Assembly (NCBI RefSeq): GCF_022682495.2
Contig: NC_071392.1
Span: 109,234,896 to 109,298,895, forward strand
Direction: 5' to 3'
DNA length: 64,000 nucleotides
DNA from: Desmodus rotundus
Taxonomy: Eukaryota; Chordata; Mammalia; Chiroptera; Phyllostomidae
The position numbers and the translations under genes are program-made. The stretch's first letter is position 1; the number at the start of each line of letters is the position of its first letter. The notes beneath the pieces were generated by a model. It was not told the origin of the DNA. It made no database searches and saw only the letters and a program-made list of their open reading frames with translations. Positions 1 through 11,019 of this stretch are shown piece after piece.

Positions 1-25
1 TTGTAAGTGCTCAATAAGTGTTGCC
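1..25 (+). mobile_element. MIR/L2-type 3' end fragment
   Basis: The first bases include 'gtgctcaataagtgtt', the usual ending shared by MIR and L2 copies. Only the tail is inside the window, so the family cannot be settled. Confidence 0.4.
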
Positions 26-1060
26 TGCCTTCATAATCATTACATTTAATCTATGGAGAAAGGAGTTTCCTAACTCAGAAGACAATTTTGGCTCTGAACT
101 GTGTCTGCCCTGAGCGTTAGAAGAAAAACTCATGAGATCTCCAAGCATCAGAACCCTGGGTGTCAATATCTGTACCTTGGGTGACCTATTATGACCTCCA
201 TTGCCAAGGGAGCAGGCTTGCAAAGTGACTTTGAATAGCCCCCAGACCTCGCTGCCCCATTTTCCAATTATTCATACCCTTCGGGGATCTAGGAGGTCAG
301 CCCTCTTCCTCCAATGTCCTCATGAAAACCCAAATAATTTCAGGTGGCTTCACCCAAGCACAGGCTGCCATATGCAGAAACTCCAGCAAGCTAGGCTCAA
401 TTGATGGTGACCCAAGCCACTCACCTCCCTGGCCAGCACATTTTAGAGACACAAAACCAATCAATAGAGAGCATTCAGAGAGTTGCTGCCAGTGGCTAGG
501 AGAGAATAGATACCGAGAAAGTCATAACGATGATAAATCCGAGCTCCGCTCCTCTCTGACTAATGTAGGCACTAAAACACACCATGAATATCCTGCTTTG
601 AAACGTGTCACGCTACTGAGGGGCCAATCAATCTCCAGCTCTCAGTGGACCACATTAAAATAAATTTGTCACTGTGAGTTTATGAAATATTGATGGTGTT
701 TTTTAGTCGGGGTGTTAGGAGGTGGAAAGGTGTATCAGAAGAAGGAGGCAGGGAGTGAGAGAGTTGCTTTAATGAATTATTTCCAAGCGGAGAAAGGAAA
801 CAAATGCAGAGGCTGGAGAAAGAAGAAGCACAGAAGAAAATACATTGGCGTGGACAGCACAAAGCTTCCAGAATGAAGAAGCCCGGAGCCGTGATGTCTC
901 AACTGTGTTACAAAGACCATTGGTGAACAGGTTTGGGCAGGGGTTAGGAGAAGATGGGAAACTACACATGCAAATCTAAGTCTTAGACACGTACGTGTTA
1001 ACATATTAAAGGTCTGAGAAGTCCTGCAGCAAAGGAGGAGCTCACTTAACTGTTTAATCT
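26..1060. other. No gene seen; unassigned sequence
   Basis: Mixed-composition sequence with short frames only (up to 113 codons) and no recognisable repeat, splice pattern or promoter. It could be unique DNA or repeats too decayed to recognise by eye. Confidence 0.5.
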
Positions 1061-1146
1061 AACATTTCCCAAACTTGTTTGACATGGGAAGACAGACATC
1101 TTGCCGAACCCTGGGGTTCTGTAGAAACCAGCATGGAAATGCTGGC
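1061..1146 (+). mobile_element. Possible short hAT relic
   Basis: Begins with 'catttcccaaacttgttt' and ends with 'catggaaatgctgg', which are roughly inverted at the ends. The middle 'gaaccctggggttctgtag' resembles common mammalian hAT (Charlie-type) non-autonomous elements. No target duplication was found. Confidence 0.4.
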
Positions 1147-1769
1147 CTCAATCCTTGCTCGCAAAATGTGCTGCACGGACTCCAGCATCCGTATCTCCAG
1201 GCCCCAGCCCAGACCAATGGAATCAGAACCTGCACTTTAACGAGTTCTGGTGCTTTATGCACAGTGAAGCCTGAAAAGCCCTGGTGTAAGTGATGCACCG
1301 GGGAAAGACCATGTGGGACAAGCTGAGATATTCCTGGTAATAAAGGGCGTCTGCTTGTAATCCTGTCCAGGATCTGCACTGAAGGACCCAGAGGCTGTCT
1401 GACCTCATCCAGCATTGGAACTGTTGGTCAGCTGAGCATTCGTCTGTGGTGGCATAAACTCAGAAGGCATTTTCAAAATCAGGTGTGCGGTGACTTCTCT
1501 TGAAACAGGTGGAAATGATGGAAACCCAGTGGTTTTCGGTTTTGGGATTTTGGGGAGGTTTTGCATTTGTATTTGCATTTGCAAAGCCAAGAGCCAGGAC
1601 CACACCCACCAACACCAGAGAAGCTGAACTGCAGTCATTGGCCTGCCTACACCCCCTCAGCAGATCCCAGCCTTGTCACTTGGCCTCCAAGATTCTGCTC
1701 CTGTCTGCCTGTGGAACTGGAGTGGGGAGACAATGAGGAGCCACTAGCCCGTCTCTGCTGCGTAGTAGG
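1147..1769. other. No gene seen; unassigned sequence
   Basis: No recognisable repeat or coding signal. The overlapping short frames have no supporting features. Confidence 0.45.
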
Positions 1770-1935
1770 TGAGATCTCAGATTCTGGAGGGGCACGTCCC
1801 AGTTCACTGCTTACTTAGCTGTGTGGCCATGGCAAGTGACCTCCCCTCTCTGAGCCCCAAGGCCCTGGCTGTCCTGTTCACCACTGTCCAGCATTTAGCA
1901 CATACCTGACACAGAATTACTGGAAACATGTTTGA
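1770..1935 (+). mobile_element. MIR SINE
   Basis: Contains the MIR core 'tagctgtgtggccatggcaa' followed by 'ctctctgagcccc', then 'gtccagcatttagcacatac' from the 3' part. MIR is an ancient tRNA-derived SINE shared by mammals. Divergent copy. Confidence 0.7.
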
Positions 1936-1949
1936 GGCATGAATGGATA

Positions 1950-2075
1950 TACTATTCAAGCTGTGCAATGAGGACAATCATAGTTTCTACTGCTTAGAGT
2001 TACTGAGAGAACTCATGAAATTGGGTCAAGAAGATGCAAGGCACATAGTGGACACCTAACATGGGTCTTCTCTTT
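1950..2075 (+). mobile_element. MIR SINE, 3' half
   Basis: Runs from 'aatgaggacaatcatag' through 'gatgcaaggcacatagtgg', matching the 3' half of MIR (the stretch after 'tctgtaaaatgg'). Confidence 0.65.
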
Positions 2076-2594
2076 ATTACGTATTGGGTGGTCCTGTGTA
2101 GATAACGGAGTGAATTTTTTAGTTTTCTGTTCATGCTCTGACAGCATGGAGATTCAGTCTCACTCTGAGCTTTGTTAATTACTGCTCAGTTCGCTGGTTG
2201 ATTGAGGAGGCAGAACAGGACTCCCTCTTGTGGCTTCTGATCTTCTTTGTCCCTCAGAATTGCCCTCTTCCTTTCCAGAAGGGAATCGGCAGTGGTAACC
2301 CATGTCATACTCTTCAGACCAGCTCCCAAAAGCCTCTTGACTTTGGTCCATTAACCCTCAAGAATTCCTTGCTTCCCTGGACAGTCAGCTCGGAAAAGTA
2401 TCTTGTTCTTTTCCATAAACAGCCAAAATAGTGTCATGAAAACACCGGTCCCTGGCACTCACAGGGGTGGCCTTCTTCCTTCCTCTTCTTACATACCACA
2501 TGGCCAGCACAGGCGACTGGACTTCTCTGCTTCCTCCTCAGGTGTCTGAACACACCCTGCTTCAGTCCATTCTTCCCCCAAATCCCTCTCGTTT

Positions 2595-2725
2595 CTGAGT
2601 CTGTTTCCTCTTCCATAAAATGGGGAGAATGAGGTCTCCCTAACATGGTTGGGCTAAAGATGAAGTGAAATAATGCATGCTGTTGACTATTGAGTAATGC
2701 TTCTGGTATTGATATCGACCATAAA
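2595..2725 (+). mobile_element. MIR SINE, 3' half
   Basis: Shows 'gtttcctcttccataaaatg' followed by 'gatgaagtgaaataatgc', the standard MIR 3' half order. Confidence 0.65.
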
Positions 2726-2908
2726 GGATGCCTCAGATGAGCCAGGAACTCAAGAAGTGGCATCAGTTGTGTAGTTGTTCCTGTTACTTCAAGGGTTCTT
2801 TTTGGCATCAGCACATGGTAAAGAAGACACTCGACAAAGCTTGTTCAGTGAAGGAAGTACCTGACACACCAAGAGAAAATAAGATATACCGTTTGAGAAG
2901 TAGAAATG

Positions 2909-2990
2909 ACAATTATTTAATGTTATGCCTAATATTATGTTGTGCCTAATGTTATGCCTAATATCACTAGGCATAACATTAAATAATTGT
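2909..2990. repeat. Perfect 23-bp inverted repeat (hairpin) with internal direct repeats
   Basis: Positions 2909-2931 and 2968-2990 are exact reverse complements, separated by 36 bases. A G-T pair and three further complementary bases extend the stem to about 27. The left arm's 18-base segment at 2918-2935 recurs directly at 2947-2964 inside the loop, and 'atgttgtgcctaat' is a third partial copy. I recognise no transposon family. Replication template switching is a plausible origin. Confidence 0.9.
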
Positions 2991-3004
2991 TATTCATGTT
3001 CTAA

Positions 3005-3260
3005 TATCTTTTACATACCTTATTTCATGTAGCCCTTAAAAATAACCAAATAAGATGGGTATTATTATAATTCCCATTTGAAGGACAAAAGGTTTAAATG
3101 AAGAAATGAAGGACAAAGGTTTAAAAATGAAGGAATGAAGAAATGAAGGTCAAAAGGCTTAAACAACCCACCTAAAGCCACACAGCTAATAAATGGGAAA
3201 GCTGGGATTCAAACTTAGGTCTTATTGATACAAAAAAAACTGAGCTCTTGGTCACAAAGT
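3005..3260 (-). mobile_element. MIR SINE with an internal tandem expansion
   Basis: Reverse-strand MIR: 'gatgggtattattataattc' near the start and 'aagccacacagctaataa' then 'gctgggattcaaact' near the end are the complement of the MIR core. Between them, 3080-3163 holds three near copies of a unit starting 'gaaggacaaaaggttta'. MIR normally has this segment once. Confidence 0.85.
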
Positions 3261-3489
3261 TAATCACACAGTGCTTTACAATGGATGAAACCATGCCCAA
3301 TCATGGTCACCTCTACATGACTAAAACCAGAGCCTGAAAGACTCAGGATTATTTAGAAAACCAAAAGGAAAACCAAATGCCCTAAGATTGCTCCACATCC
3401 CACCAGCACCCCACAAACTGATGGTCAATCCCCCAAATTTGATGCAGAGGAAAGAAGGGACCCTGAGGAGAGGTGGGTTTGTGTCGTTG

Positions 3490-3600
3490 GCATCACTTGA
3501 CAGCTGTAAGACTTGGGGCAAGTTAATAAATCACTCTAAGTCTCATGTCCTTGTGTGGCTTACAGAGTCCTGGGAAGAATTAAAGAAAGCTGTTCAATAA
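3490..3600 (+). mobile_element. MIR SINE fragment
   Basis: Contains 'cagctgtaagacttgggg' then 'caagttaataaatcactcta', matching the MIR core, and 'gctgttcaataaac' near the end. Confidence 0.7.
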
Positions 3601-3870
3601 ACGAGCCACATTTCCATGTGCGTACACCATGCCAGGCAAAAGGGTGAGTTCCTGGCATATAGATACACCAGCAGGGCGATGTTCTTTGCCTTGAGAATTC
3701 ACAGACCAGTAGAGGATGCAGTTATTGTAAGAATACAGAGGATGGAGCAACAGACTCTCTACTGAGGAGGACAGTCGGGAAAGGGCCGCAGAGTTCACAT
3801 CTTGAAGGATGAACAGGAGTTCTTCAGGTGGACAGAGACAAAGAAGCACTTCCAGGAAAGACTGTAGACA
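3601..3870 (-). mobile_element. L2 LINE 3' end
   Basis: Reverse-complement L2 tail: 'accatgccaggcaaaaggg', then 'ttgccttgagaattcacag', then 'accagtagaggatgcag' follow the order of the L2 3' end (location, 'largest/clear' repeat-tail block, variable block) on the minus strand. Confidence 0.6.
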
Positions 3871-4439
3871 TGAAAGTGCTTTGTAAATAGGAAAACATGT
3901 CTGTGTTTGTCTCAGTATCTAACCAACACCATTTCGTGAAGAAGCCAATCTGGCTCATGCATCCAGGTCTAGAAACCCTCCGTTGTCACGCACGTGTGAC
4001 CCCTCAGCCCCACTGTGAGGTTCATGTCCATAGTTCCACTGCTAGAATGATGGGATTTCTGATGCATTTAATCTGGACTGCCAGAGAGGCAGGTTGTGCT
4101 GGACGGTTAAGCAATAGACAATCTCCATCATTCAGTGACAAAATCAGCCCAACCAGGTGACTGCCATTATACAAACACACCAAGTAAATGACTAACCGAC
4201 TTCTTGACTTTTCATCCAAGCATGTTGTGACACAGCCACCTTGGTGCTTGAAACCCTTAGTAGCCTTCCTTGGTGAAGTCCCCACATGAGCCATAAATGT
4301 GAGCAAAAGCAAAGAAATATCCAAGTGGTCCTTGATTTCAGCTGTACATGTGCCTGACACAGAGTTTTGGTAAAGCCAAAGACAGGTCTGAGAAGCCTAA
4401 AGCAGAAACTTTTATTATGGGAACTTAGCCCTCTCAGGC

Positions 4440-4712
4440 TGGCACACGGAAGAAGGAAGTCGAGGGAAAAGTGGGACTTACCATGACTTACCATGTCTTT
4501 CCTTTCCCCCAGCACAGAATGACAATGTCTCATTGTCCCATGGATGCTTCTTCATCAGCCCGGATCCCAAAGTATAGACAATGTGGAAGAGAGTCATATC
4601 CAACATGATATATGTATTCAGGGTGAGTAATAAATACTTGCTATCTTAAGCTACTGAGCTTTGGGGAGTGTTTGTTACCACAGCATAATTTAGACTAATC
4701 TGACTGATACAG
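4440..4712 (+). mobile_element. MLT1-type LTR (ERVL-MaLR), 3' part
   Basis: Ends with 'gtttgttaccacagcataat' and 'gactgatacag', the usual 3' end of MLT1 LTRs. 'gtaataaatacttgctatc' upstream corresponds to the LTR polyadenylation region. The 5' limit is uncertain and the left boundary is approximate. Confidence 0.6.
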
Positions 4713-4857
4713 CCACCCAGCGGCATGGGATGGGAGAAAGAACTGCAAAGAATGACTGCTTGCATTTTTAACATATAGAGATGGCAGCAACTGGTAAAGA
4801 AGCAAGGTCCAAAGAATTTCCAGGAACTGTTCAGCAATTCCTCTATTTTGTCCATCT

Positions 4858-5057
4858 TCCAGGGTGGCCAACCCACAGCCCATGGATTGCATGCAGCTCA
4901 GGATGGCTAAGAATGTTGCCCAACACAAAATCATAAATTTACTTAAGACCTTTTTTTTTTGCTCACTAGTTTTTGTTAGTGTTTGCGTACTTAATGTGTG
5001 GCCCAAGACAACTCTTCTTCTTCCAGTGTGGCCCAGAGATGCCAAAAATTTGGACAC
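4858..5057 (-). mobile_element. hAT non-autonomous DNA transposon relic, copy 1
   Basis: Aligns by eye with the reverse complement of the element at 7745-7910: shared blocks are 'gcatgcagctcaggatggct', 'gttgcccaacacaaaat' and 'acttaatgtgtggccca'. The ends are 'cagggtggccaaccc' and 'tttggacacct'. This copy has extra sequence near 4950-4980 (a T run) and before its 3' end. It directly abuts MER20. Confidence 0.8.
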
Positions 5058-5245
5058 CTCTTCCCCTTAGGACATGTGGTAATGTCTAGAAAAATTTCTT
5101 GCTGTCATAACTGAGATGATGCTACTGGAATCTAGTGCATAGAGACCAACGATGGTGCTGAACATCCTACAAAGCACAGCAGACCTCCCGCCACAGAAAG
5201 TTATCAATCTCCAAATGTCAATAGTGCTGAGGTTGAGAAACCCTG
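5058..5245 (+). mobile_element. MER20 (hAT-Charlie) DNA transposon relic
   Basis: Matches MER20 from the 'ggacatgtggtaatgtctag' block through 'gaacatcctacaaagcacag' to the terminal 'ggttgagaaaccctg'. The first ~50 bases of MER20 are missing where it meets the neighbouring hAT relic. Confidence 0.88.
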
Positions 5246-5334
5246 CCCTAGAGAGAAACCAGGAAGAGGGAAGGCAGAAATGGGCCATATATCATATTTA
5301 ACAACAAAAGCATGGAACATCTACATACCATTAC

Positions 5335-5515
5335 CGAATTTACAAAGTGTTTGCTCATACATTCTCTCAATTCACCTTTACAGTGCTCCTGAACGATGAG
5401 TATTATTACCCTATCTCATTAATGAAATAGCAGAAACCCAAGCACACGGGCTTACCTGAGTACACATTTATGAAGAGCTCAGGATTCTAACCCAGTTTTG
5501 CTGCCCCACTTCCTC
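5335..5515 (-). mobile_element. MIR SINE
   Basis: Complement of MIR: 'gatgagtattattacccta' and, near the end, 'ctcaggattctaacccag'. The core between them is decayed. Confidence 0.7.
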
Positions 5516-6363
5516 ACCATGTTTCATTAAACCATGGCTGTTTATTATGTCATTTCCTCCAGGACGTAGATCAATATTCAATTACTGATTTGGGGGCAGT
5601 GTCTAAAGACAGATTTAGTTAATTTCTAAATCCTTTTGAACATGGGGTTCAGCAAAACAGGCACGCTGCTTGGTGCATTTGTTTCAATAAGTGTAACTTC
5701 CTTTTAATTATTTACGATAATGCCAAGTGCAGACCAGCCCATGACCCTGGTGTATCTTGTCAAAGTAACAATGCCTTGGAGAAGTCTCTATACCACTGAC
5801 CTCTTAAATCTTTGTTGAGAAGTGGAGCAAAGTTACAGCAGGGATCCTTGATGGAAAATCATTTATCGCCTGACCAATTAGCTAAGCCACAATGCATTCC
5901 AGTGCAAGAGGTTTCTTGTTGCATGGGGCTATTTAACAAAGGCTGGCAAAAGGAAAAGCAAAGGCATGTCAACCAGGGGAAAACAGCCATCCAAAAACAC
6001 CAGTACAAGTCAAACAGTTCCTCACCAACCAAAACATGTTGTGCAGTTCCTATCAAGGTCCCTTAGCTCATAGGCTCAGAGCATAACACTTAACACTGTT
6101 CACATTAGGCCTCTGTGCCCCATCCATCACCAGCCTCGGGCAAACCTGCCAAGTCTATCCCAAGTCTTCTAACTACTAATCCTCACAATTAGCCACAACC
6201 TGAATGCTAGGAAGAGACATGTGAGAAAGGACAATAGTCACAATAGACAGAAATCAATAGGTATGCTTATTTATTACAGTACTATGCACTGATTGTCATG
6301 ATTGTTACTGCATCTGAAAGCTGCTTTATGACAAGAGACTCATCTGCTAGGAATTAAAATAAA
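5516..6363. other. No gene seen; unassigned sequence
   Basis: No clear repeat. The frame at 5812-6066 (84 codons) has no recognisable domain or splice context. Nothing else stands out. Confidence 0.45.
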
Positions 6364-6945
6364 GAATTGAGTGAGCATGGAAAACAGTATGGAGGCTCCT
6401 CAAGAAATTAAAAAGAAAGCTACCATATGATCCAGCATTCTCACCTCTGGGCATGGGCCCAAAGGAAACAAAATCATTGTATTGACGAGATTGCTGCACC
6501 CCTCACATTCATTGCAGCACTATTCCCAGGAGCCAAGGTATGGAAACAGCCTAGGTGTCTGTGCTGGGTGCATGGATGAAGAAAACGTAGTACACACACA
6601 CACACACACACACACAATGGAATGTTATTCACAAGTCTTGAAAAAAGAACGAAACCCTGCCATTTGAGACAACGTAGCTGAAACTGGGAGCAGTATACTA
6701 AGTGAAATAAGCCAGAAAAAGACACACATTGCATAGTATCACTTATATGTGGAATCTAAACAACAACAAAAAAACCCCATAAAAACCAGGATAAAATGGT
6801 GGTTTTCAGGGGTTGGGGTGGGGAAAATGGAAACAGGTTGGTAAGAGGATGCAAATTTCCAGTTACACTAATGAAAGGAGCTCAAGAATCTAATGTAAAA
6901 CATGATGACTATAGTTGACAATAGTGAAAAAAGAACTGAGCGAGA
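6364..6945 (+). mobile_element. Old LINE-1 3' end
   Basis: L1 3' region: 'taccatatgatccagcattc', 'tggatgaagaaaacgtagta', 'actaagtgaaataagccaga', 'cacttatatgtggaatctaa' occur in the standard order of mammalian L1M-type ORF2 end and 3' UTR. The frame is broken by stops. A (CA)n tract has grown inside at 6591-6616. Confidence 0.9.
6591..6616. repeat. (CA)n microsatellite
   Basis: About 13 units of CA, inside the old L1 where the consensus reads 'gtggtatatacataca'. Likely length-variable. Confidence 0.95.
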
Positions 6946-7744
6946 AGTGCATGGAGTATGTGTCACTCCAGGAATATGTGTGAATGCAAAGTTTTTAAGC
7001 TACCTGTTTCTGATCTTGATTTCTGAAAGTGGTTGTGACACCAGGAAATATAAAGAAACAAGGCAGGGTAGGCAGAACCAGTTGGAACTGAAAGACTGAT
7101 AACATATTGGGGCCTTCCACCAATTTTCTATCAGTGTTTAGGCAGCTTCCCACAGAGTTGAATCCACTTATTTGCATAGTGGATGAAGAGTTCCCTCTTC
7201 ACCAGGTGCTGTTGATGCCCTGCACCCTTCCCCTCGACCCACCTGGGTTACCTCCATACAGCGGCAGATGGAGACATTTCTGGAGCACAGGCACGCCACA
7301 GCCAGGGTGCCTGTTCCTGAATCTCTCTTCTTCTCTGCCTAAGGACTTTATCCAGCACTCCCTGACGGGGCTCACCTCCCGCAAACACAAATGTACCCAG
7401 GGACAACCTCCAGCCAACTGTGTGTGGAAATCAATGGATAAATGCCCCAGCCTCCCCCTGTCAGTGAGAAGACTTTTAAGGTGCAAACCAGATGGCATCT
7501 CAGTGGGTCTCCAGCAGGATTGAGATGGAGTTGCCCACAGCTCTAACCTTATACTCAGAAGATGCCATTTATTTGACTTTTCTTCCTTCCCTGTCCTGCT
7601 TTCCCTACTTCCTCACTTACGCTTTCTGGGAAGATGTGAACTAAGGCCCTACTGTCCAATAAAATAGGAACCAAGACTCCAAACCTCCTTGAGATTCAAA
7701 GGTACAAAAACATACAATGGACTAGGGTGAATGGGTTAAACTGG
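6946..7744. other. No gene seen; unassigned sequence
   Basis: Contains a 138-codon frame at 7107-7523 (+) with no domain, no biased composition and a competing frame on the other strand. I see no identifiable repeat here apart from possible L1 tail remnants to about 7060. Confidence 0.45.
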
Positions 7745-7910
7745 CAGGAGTGTCCAAACTTGTGTCTAATCTGGGCCACACATTAAATACACAAACACTA
7801 ATGAAAAAAATCTCATAATGTTTTAAGTCAATTTACAATTTTGTGTTGGGCTACATTCATAGCCATCCTGAGCTGCATGTGGCCCACAGACCACAGGTTG
7901 GACACTCCTG
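7745..7910 (+). mobile_element. hAT non-autonomous DNA transposon relic, copy 2
   Basis: Terminal inverted repeats are nearly exact: it starts 'caggagtgtccaaacttgtg' and ends 'cacaggttggacactcctg'. Both flanks carry 'gttaaa', but with an offset, so the 8-bp target duplication is not clean. Same family as 4858-5057, opposite orientation. Confidence 0.85.
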
Positions 7911-8607
7911 GTTAAAGCCAGGTGGCAGGGAGAAACCATGAGTTGGAGAGCAAATGCTAACAAGGAAGAGACATCCTAGAGTAAGGAAGCCAACACATCC
8001 TCGAAAGTATAAGGGTTGGAGAAAGTTTGGTTCCATGCAGATGACTAGGGCTATTTCCAGCTCTTTTCTTGACCAGGGCAGGGCCTGCCCAGTGTTCATT
8101 TACCCAGTCTAGTTTCCTTTTGAGAGAACTGCCTCTCCTTGGTGCATGCATTTCTTCTTGGGAAGGTGATTAGACCTGACAACTTCTCAGTGGGGAAGTC
8201 AAAAAATTATCTTTCTTCTTCCAGCCACTGAATAATCAGGAGTAGGGACAGGCTAGAGGCTAAGGTTAGAACACTGATGCCCTCCTTGAAGACTTTAAGT
8301 CTTGAAAGAAGAAAGAAGAGGTAGAAGGAAATGTCTAGAGCCCACTCGTTGCTTAAGAGTATGGGGACTCCTGACCAGACCCCTCTTGACATAAGACAGT
8401 GGCTGAGTTTCCTACTGTCTTATATAGTTCAAATATCTACAGAGCTCTTATCCAGCTTGATCCTCCAGTCTCTAATAATCCTGAGGTCCCATGGAGCCTT
8501 CCAAAAGATTTCCTTTAGCCTGAAGTTAGCCAAAATTGAGTTCTGTTGTTTATAACCTGAAACTTTAATAGTTCCTTGCAATATATGAGCACCTTGGGTG
8601 GAAACAG
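7911..8607. other. No gene seen; unassigned sequence
   Basis: No identifiable repeat, promoter or exon. Confidence 0.45.
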
Positions 8608-8645
<38 letters not shown>

Positions 8646-8655
8646 CAGAGAGGAG
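8608..8655. repeat. (TG)n(GA)n compound microsatellite
   Basis: A run of about 12 TG units passes directly into GA-rich repeats. Confidence 0.95.
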
Positions 8656-9309
8656 AGAGGGAAGGATGGTGGGAGGGAGGACAACCACTGAAAAGATTGT
8701 AAAATCTCAGAACTATAATATATATTTGGTGTCCAGGCAGTTTTGTGATTAGATACTCATTGAATGAATATACATCAGGGGGAGGAACTGTTCATTTTCC
8801 CTTTCACCTCTTGGAACCGTTATTACTGGGGAAGATAAAGGGAATTTACCTGAAGCCAATAAGAACAGATGGCTCCAAAAGAGCCAAGTTGCCAAGTCCA
8901 AGTGCAACTAAACAAAGCATCCAGCCAGGGCTCACATTGTATAAGAATGTCCTTCTCCTCACTCCACAAGAGGGGCACTAGCATTAGGGCTTGGGAAAGG
9001 ACTCATGGTCTGCCATGAAACAGCTACACTTGGGGATGCCATGGCTGGTGGCACCCTCAGGAAGATAGAACAAGATGCTCTAAAGTAAGGGTGTGGCTTA
9101 ATCATCCCAGTGTAGCTGCTAAAGGAGAGAATGACTACAGGACTGATTTATGAACATGTGAAAGTACTACAGAAATCCCTAAAAGTCATTTGGGACACAG
9201 GAGCATAGAGGAGACTGACCTTCCTACAATCAAGCAGGTGAGGGTTTGGAGCACCCCAGATCAGATACATTCTGGGACTGAACACAATAGACTAGCAAAG
9301 GTAGAAGCA
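8656..9309. other. No gene seen; unassigned sequence
   Basis: Nothing recognisable beyond a purine-rich start that follows the microsatellite. Confidence 0.45.
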
Positions 9310-9560
9310 TTCTGGGTCAATCCCAAAGGCAGAGTTCTTGAGTAAATTGCCTTGCCCCTCTGAGCTTCAGTTTCTTATTCTATAAATTACATCACTCTCT
9401 ACCTCATTAGGCTGCTTCGAGGCTTAAAGGAGATAACACCTGTGTTTATGTTATGCTGTGTTTGCTATGTTATGTTATATTTTGTTATACACATCTGTAT
9501 TACTTATTAAAGTATACGTAAAGCCAGTGATAAGTGCTTGGCACATATATTATTAGAACC
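9310..9560 (+). mobile_element. MIR SINE with a TTATG-rich expansion
   Basis: Contains 'ttgcccctctgagcttcag', 'ctcattaggctgcttcgagg' and 'ggcttaaaggagataacacc' in MIR order, then a degenerate 'gttatgttatatt' expansion, then 'gtgcttggcacatatatta'. Confidence 0.8.
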
Positions 9561-10139
9561 TCATCTAAATATACACTAAACTAAAGCTTCAATAGATTAA
9601 AATTTTAAATATAAGGAGGAAACTATAAGCTCAAAAAAACAGGGTTGAAAATGCTATGACTATGACAAATGCCACCCCAAGGTCACCAGGCTGAGCCAGG
9701 TGACCGGATGAGCTGGACAGTAAACCACCCTCCAAGGCTGTTCCATTTCCCCCTTCCCAAAATCGGGGTGTCATTTGAAGAAGGTGCCTTCTCCCAATGA
9801 AGGAAGCCTGTTTTTCCACTGAAGTTAGGTAAGGAAATCTGTGCCAAACCCACCAAAAAGACCTAAATTCGGTCAGTAAAAAATACAGAAAAAAAAAGAC
9901 CCTGAAATCAGCATTTATCTGAGCACAGAATTCACTAAGAATAAATGTAAAGAAATAAATCTCCAAAAAACCTGATAGACCCAAACCATAGAAATTTGAA
10001 ACACCACAACAAATTGAGAAAACGATTTCAAACATATGTGACAAAGAGTCATTATTCTCCAGGTTTTCTGAAGGGGTAGATTGCCCTTAAAAGCAGTAAG
10101 AAGATGAATGCTGACATGAGGGACACACAGTCCAAGGAC
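9561..10139. other. No gene seen; partly AT-rich unassigned sequence
   Basis: Carries a 137-codon minus-strand frame (9631-10044) that is Phe-rich because of T-rich composition and lacks any domain. The last part may be L1-derived. Confidence 0.4.
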
Positions 10140-10765
10140 AGACAAAGTTCGTGTAAGAACTGTAAATGGCAAATGAAGGAGTTTTTAAAGGTTCAGCCTA
10201 CTCACAGTCAAAGAAATGCAAATTACAACAGCAATGTGATTGTATTTGTCATCTATTACATGTGCAAAGACTCAAGAAAACTCAGTATTGGTGACAGCTG
10301 AGCAGGTTATGAACTCATACACTACAGGGGGGAGTATCAACTAGTTCAAATTCCTAAAGGGTAATTTGGCAATATGTATCGGAGATGCTCAAATTACTCA
10401 TACCTAAGGATTTCATCCTGAGGAAATAATTGGAAATGTGAGCAAATATTTATTTACAAAAATGTTCATTATGAAATTACTTATGGTGGCAAACAAATGG
10501 ATCAACCTGACTATAAAACAACAGGGAAGCGAGTAAATAGCATATGGTTTATCCATATTGTAGAATGTTAGGAAGTCATTAAAGAACATGCTGGAAAAAA
10601 AACAGGTTTATAGAACAATATAAAATATGATCCCAACTGTGTAAAAACAAAATGACATTTACACATATTATATATGTAATGAAAAAGAACTGACATGTTG
10701 TACTCTAAAATATTCGCTGTGGTTACCCCCAGAAAGTAGGATCAGAAAATGATTAAGACTTTAGA
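10140..10765 (+). mobile_element. Old LINE-1 3' end (L1ME-like)
   Basis: Blocks 'tcaaagaaatgcaaattaca', 'gtaatttggcaatatgta', 'tgaggaaataattggaaatg', 'cattaaagaacatgctgg' and 'gtggttacccccagaaagta' occur in L1ME-type order. It is the same type as 44340-45358. Many stops. Confidence 0.85.
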
Positions 10766-11019
10766 TTCCACCCTGGTTGGTCTCAGCATCAAGAAATAAG
10801 GAAGACCAACGCATGGATCCAATCAGATGGAAGCTCAAGGCCGTCAGCATGCAGAATTTTGCTTAATGATACCTTAATACTCATGAGACTACAACATCTG
10901 GGTTACGTAAGTTTAAGAATGAAAAAGGGAATTTGAGAGCAGATACAAGGGAGATTTTTTAATTGATAGAGAAAACGCTACACAGCTATCTATCAATGGT
11001 CTTGAAAAATATTCTGCAG

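Noticed and set aside
3080..3163. Short spaced repeats that could suggest a CRISPR-like array
   Set aside because: Only three imperfect units with no unique spacers of constant length, inside a mammalian SINE.
6474..6734. Cys/Val repeat-containing frame
   Set aside because: The 'CVCVCVCV' run is the (CA)n microsatellite read on the minus strand within an old L1.
7107..7523. 138-codon open frame (+)
   Set aside because: No domain, a 99-codon frame on the opposite strand, and no splice or promoter support.
9631..10044. 137-codon minus-strand frame, Phe- and Leu-rich
   Set aside because: The apparent hydrophobic, membrane-like character comes from T-rich composition on that strand. No family recognised.
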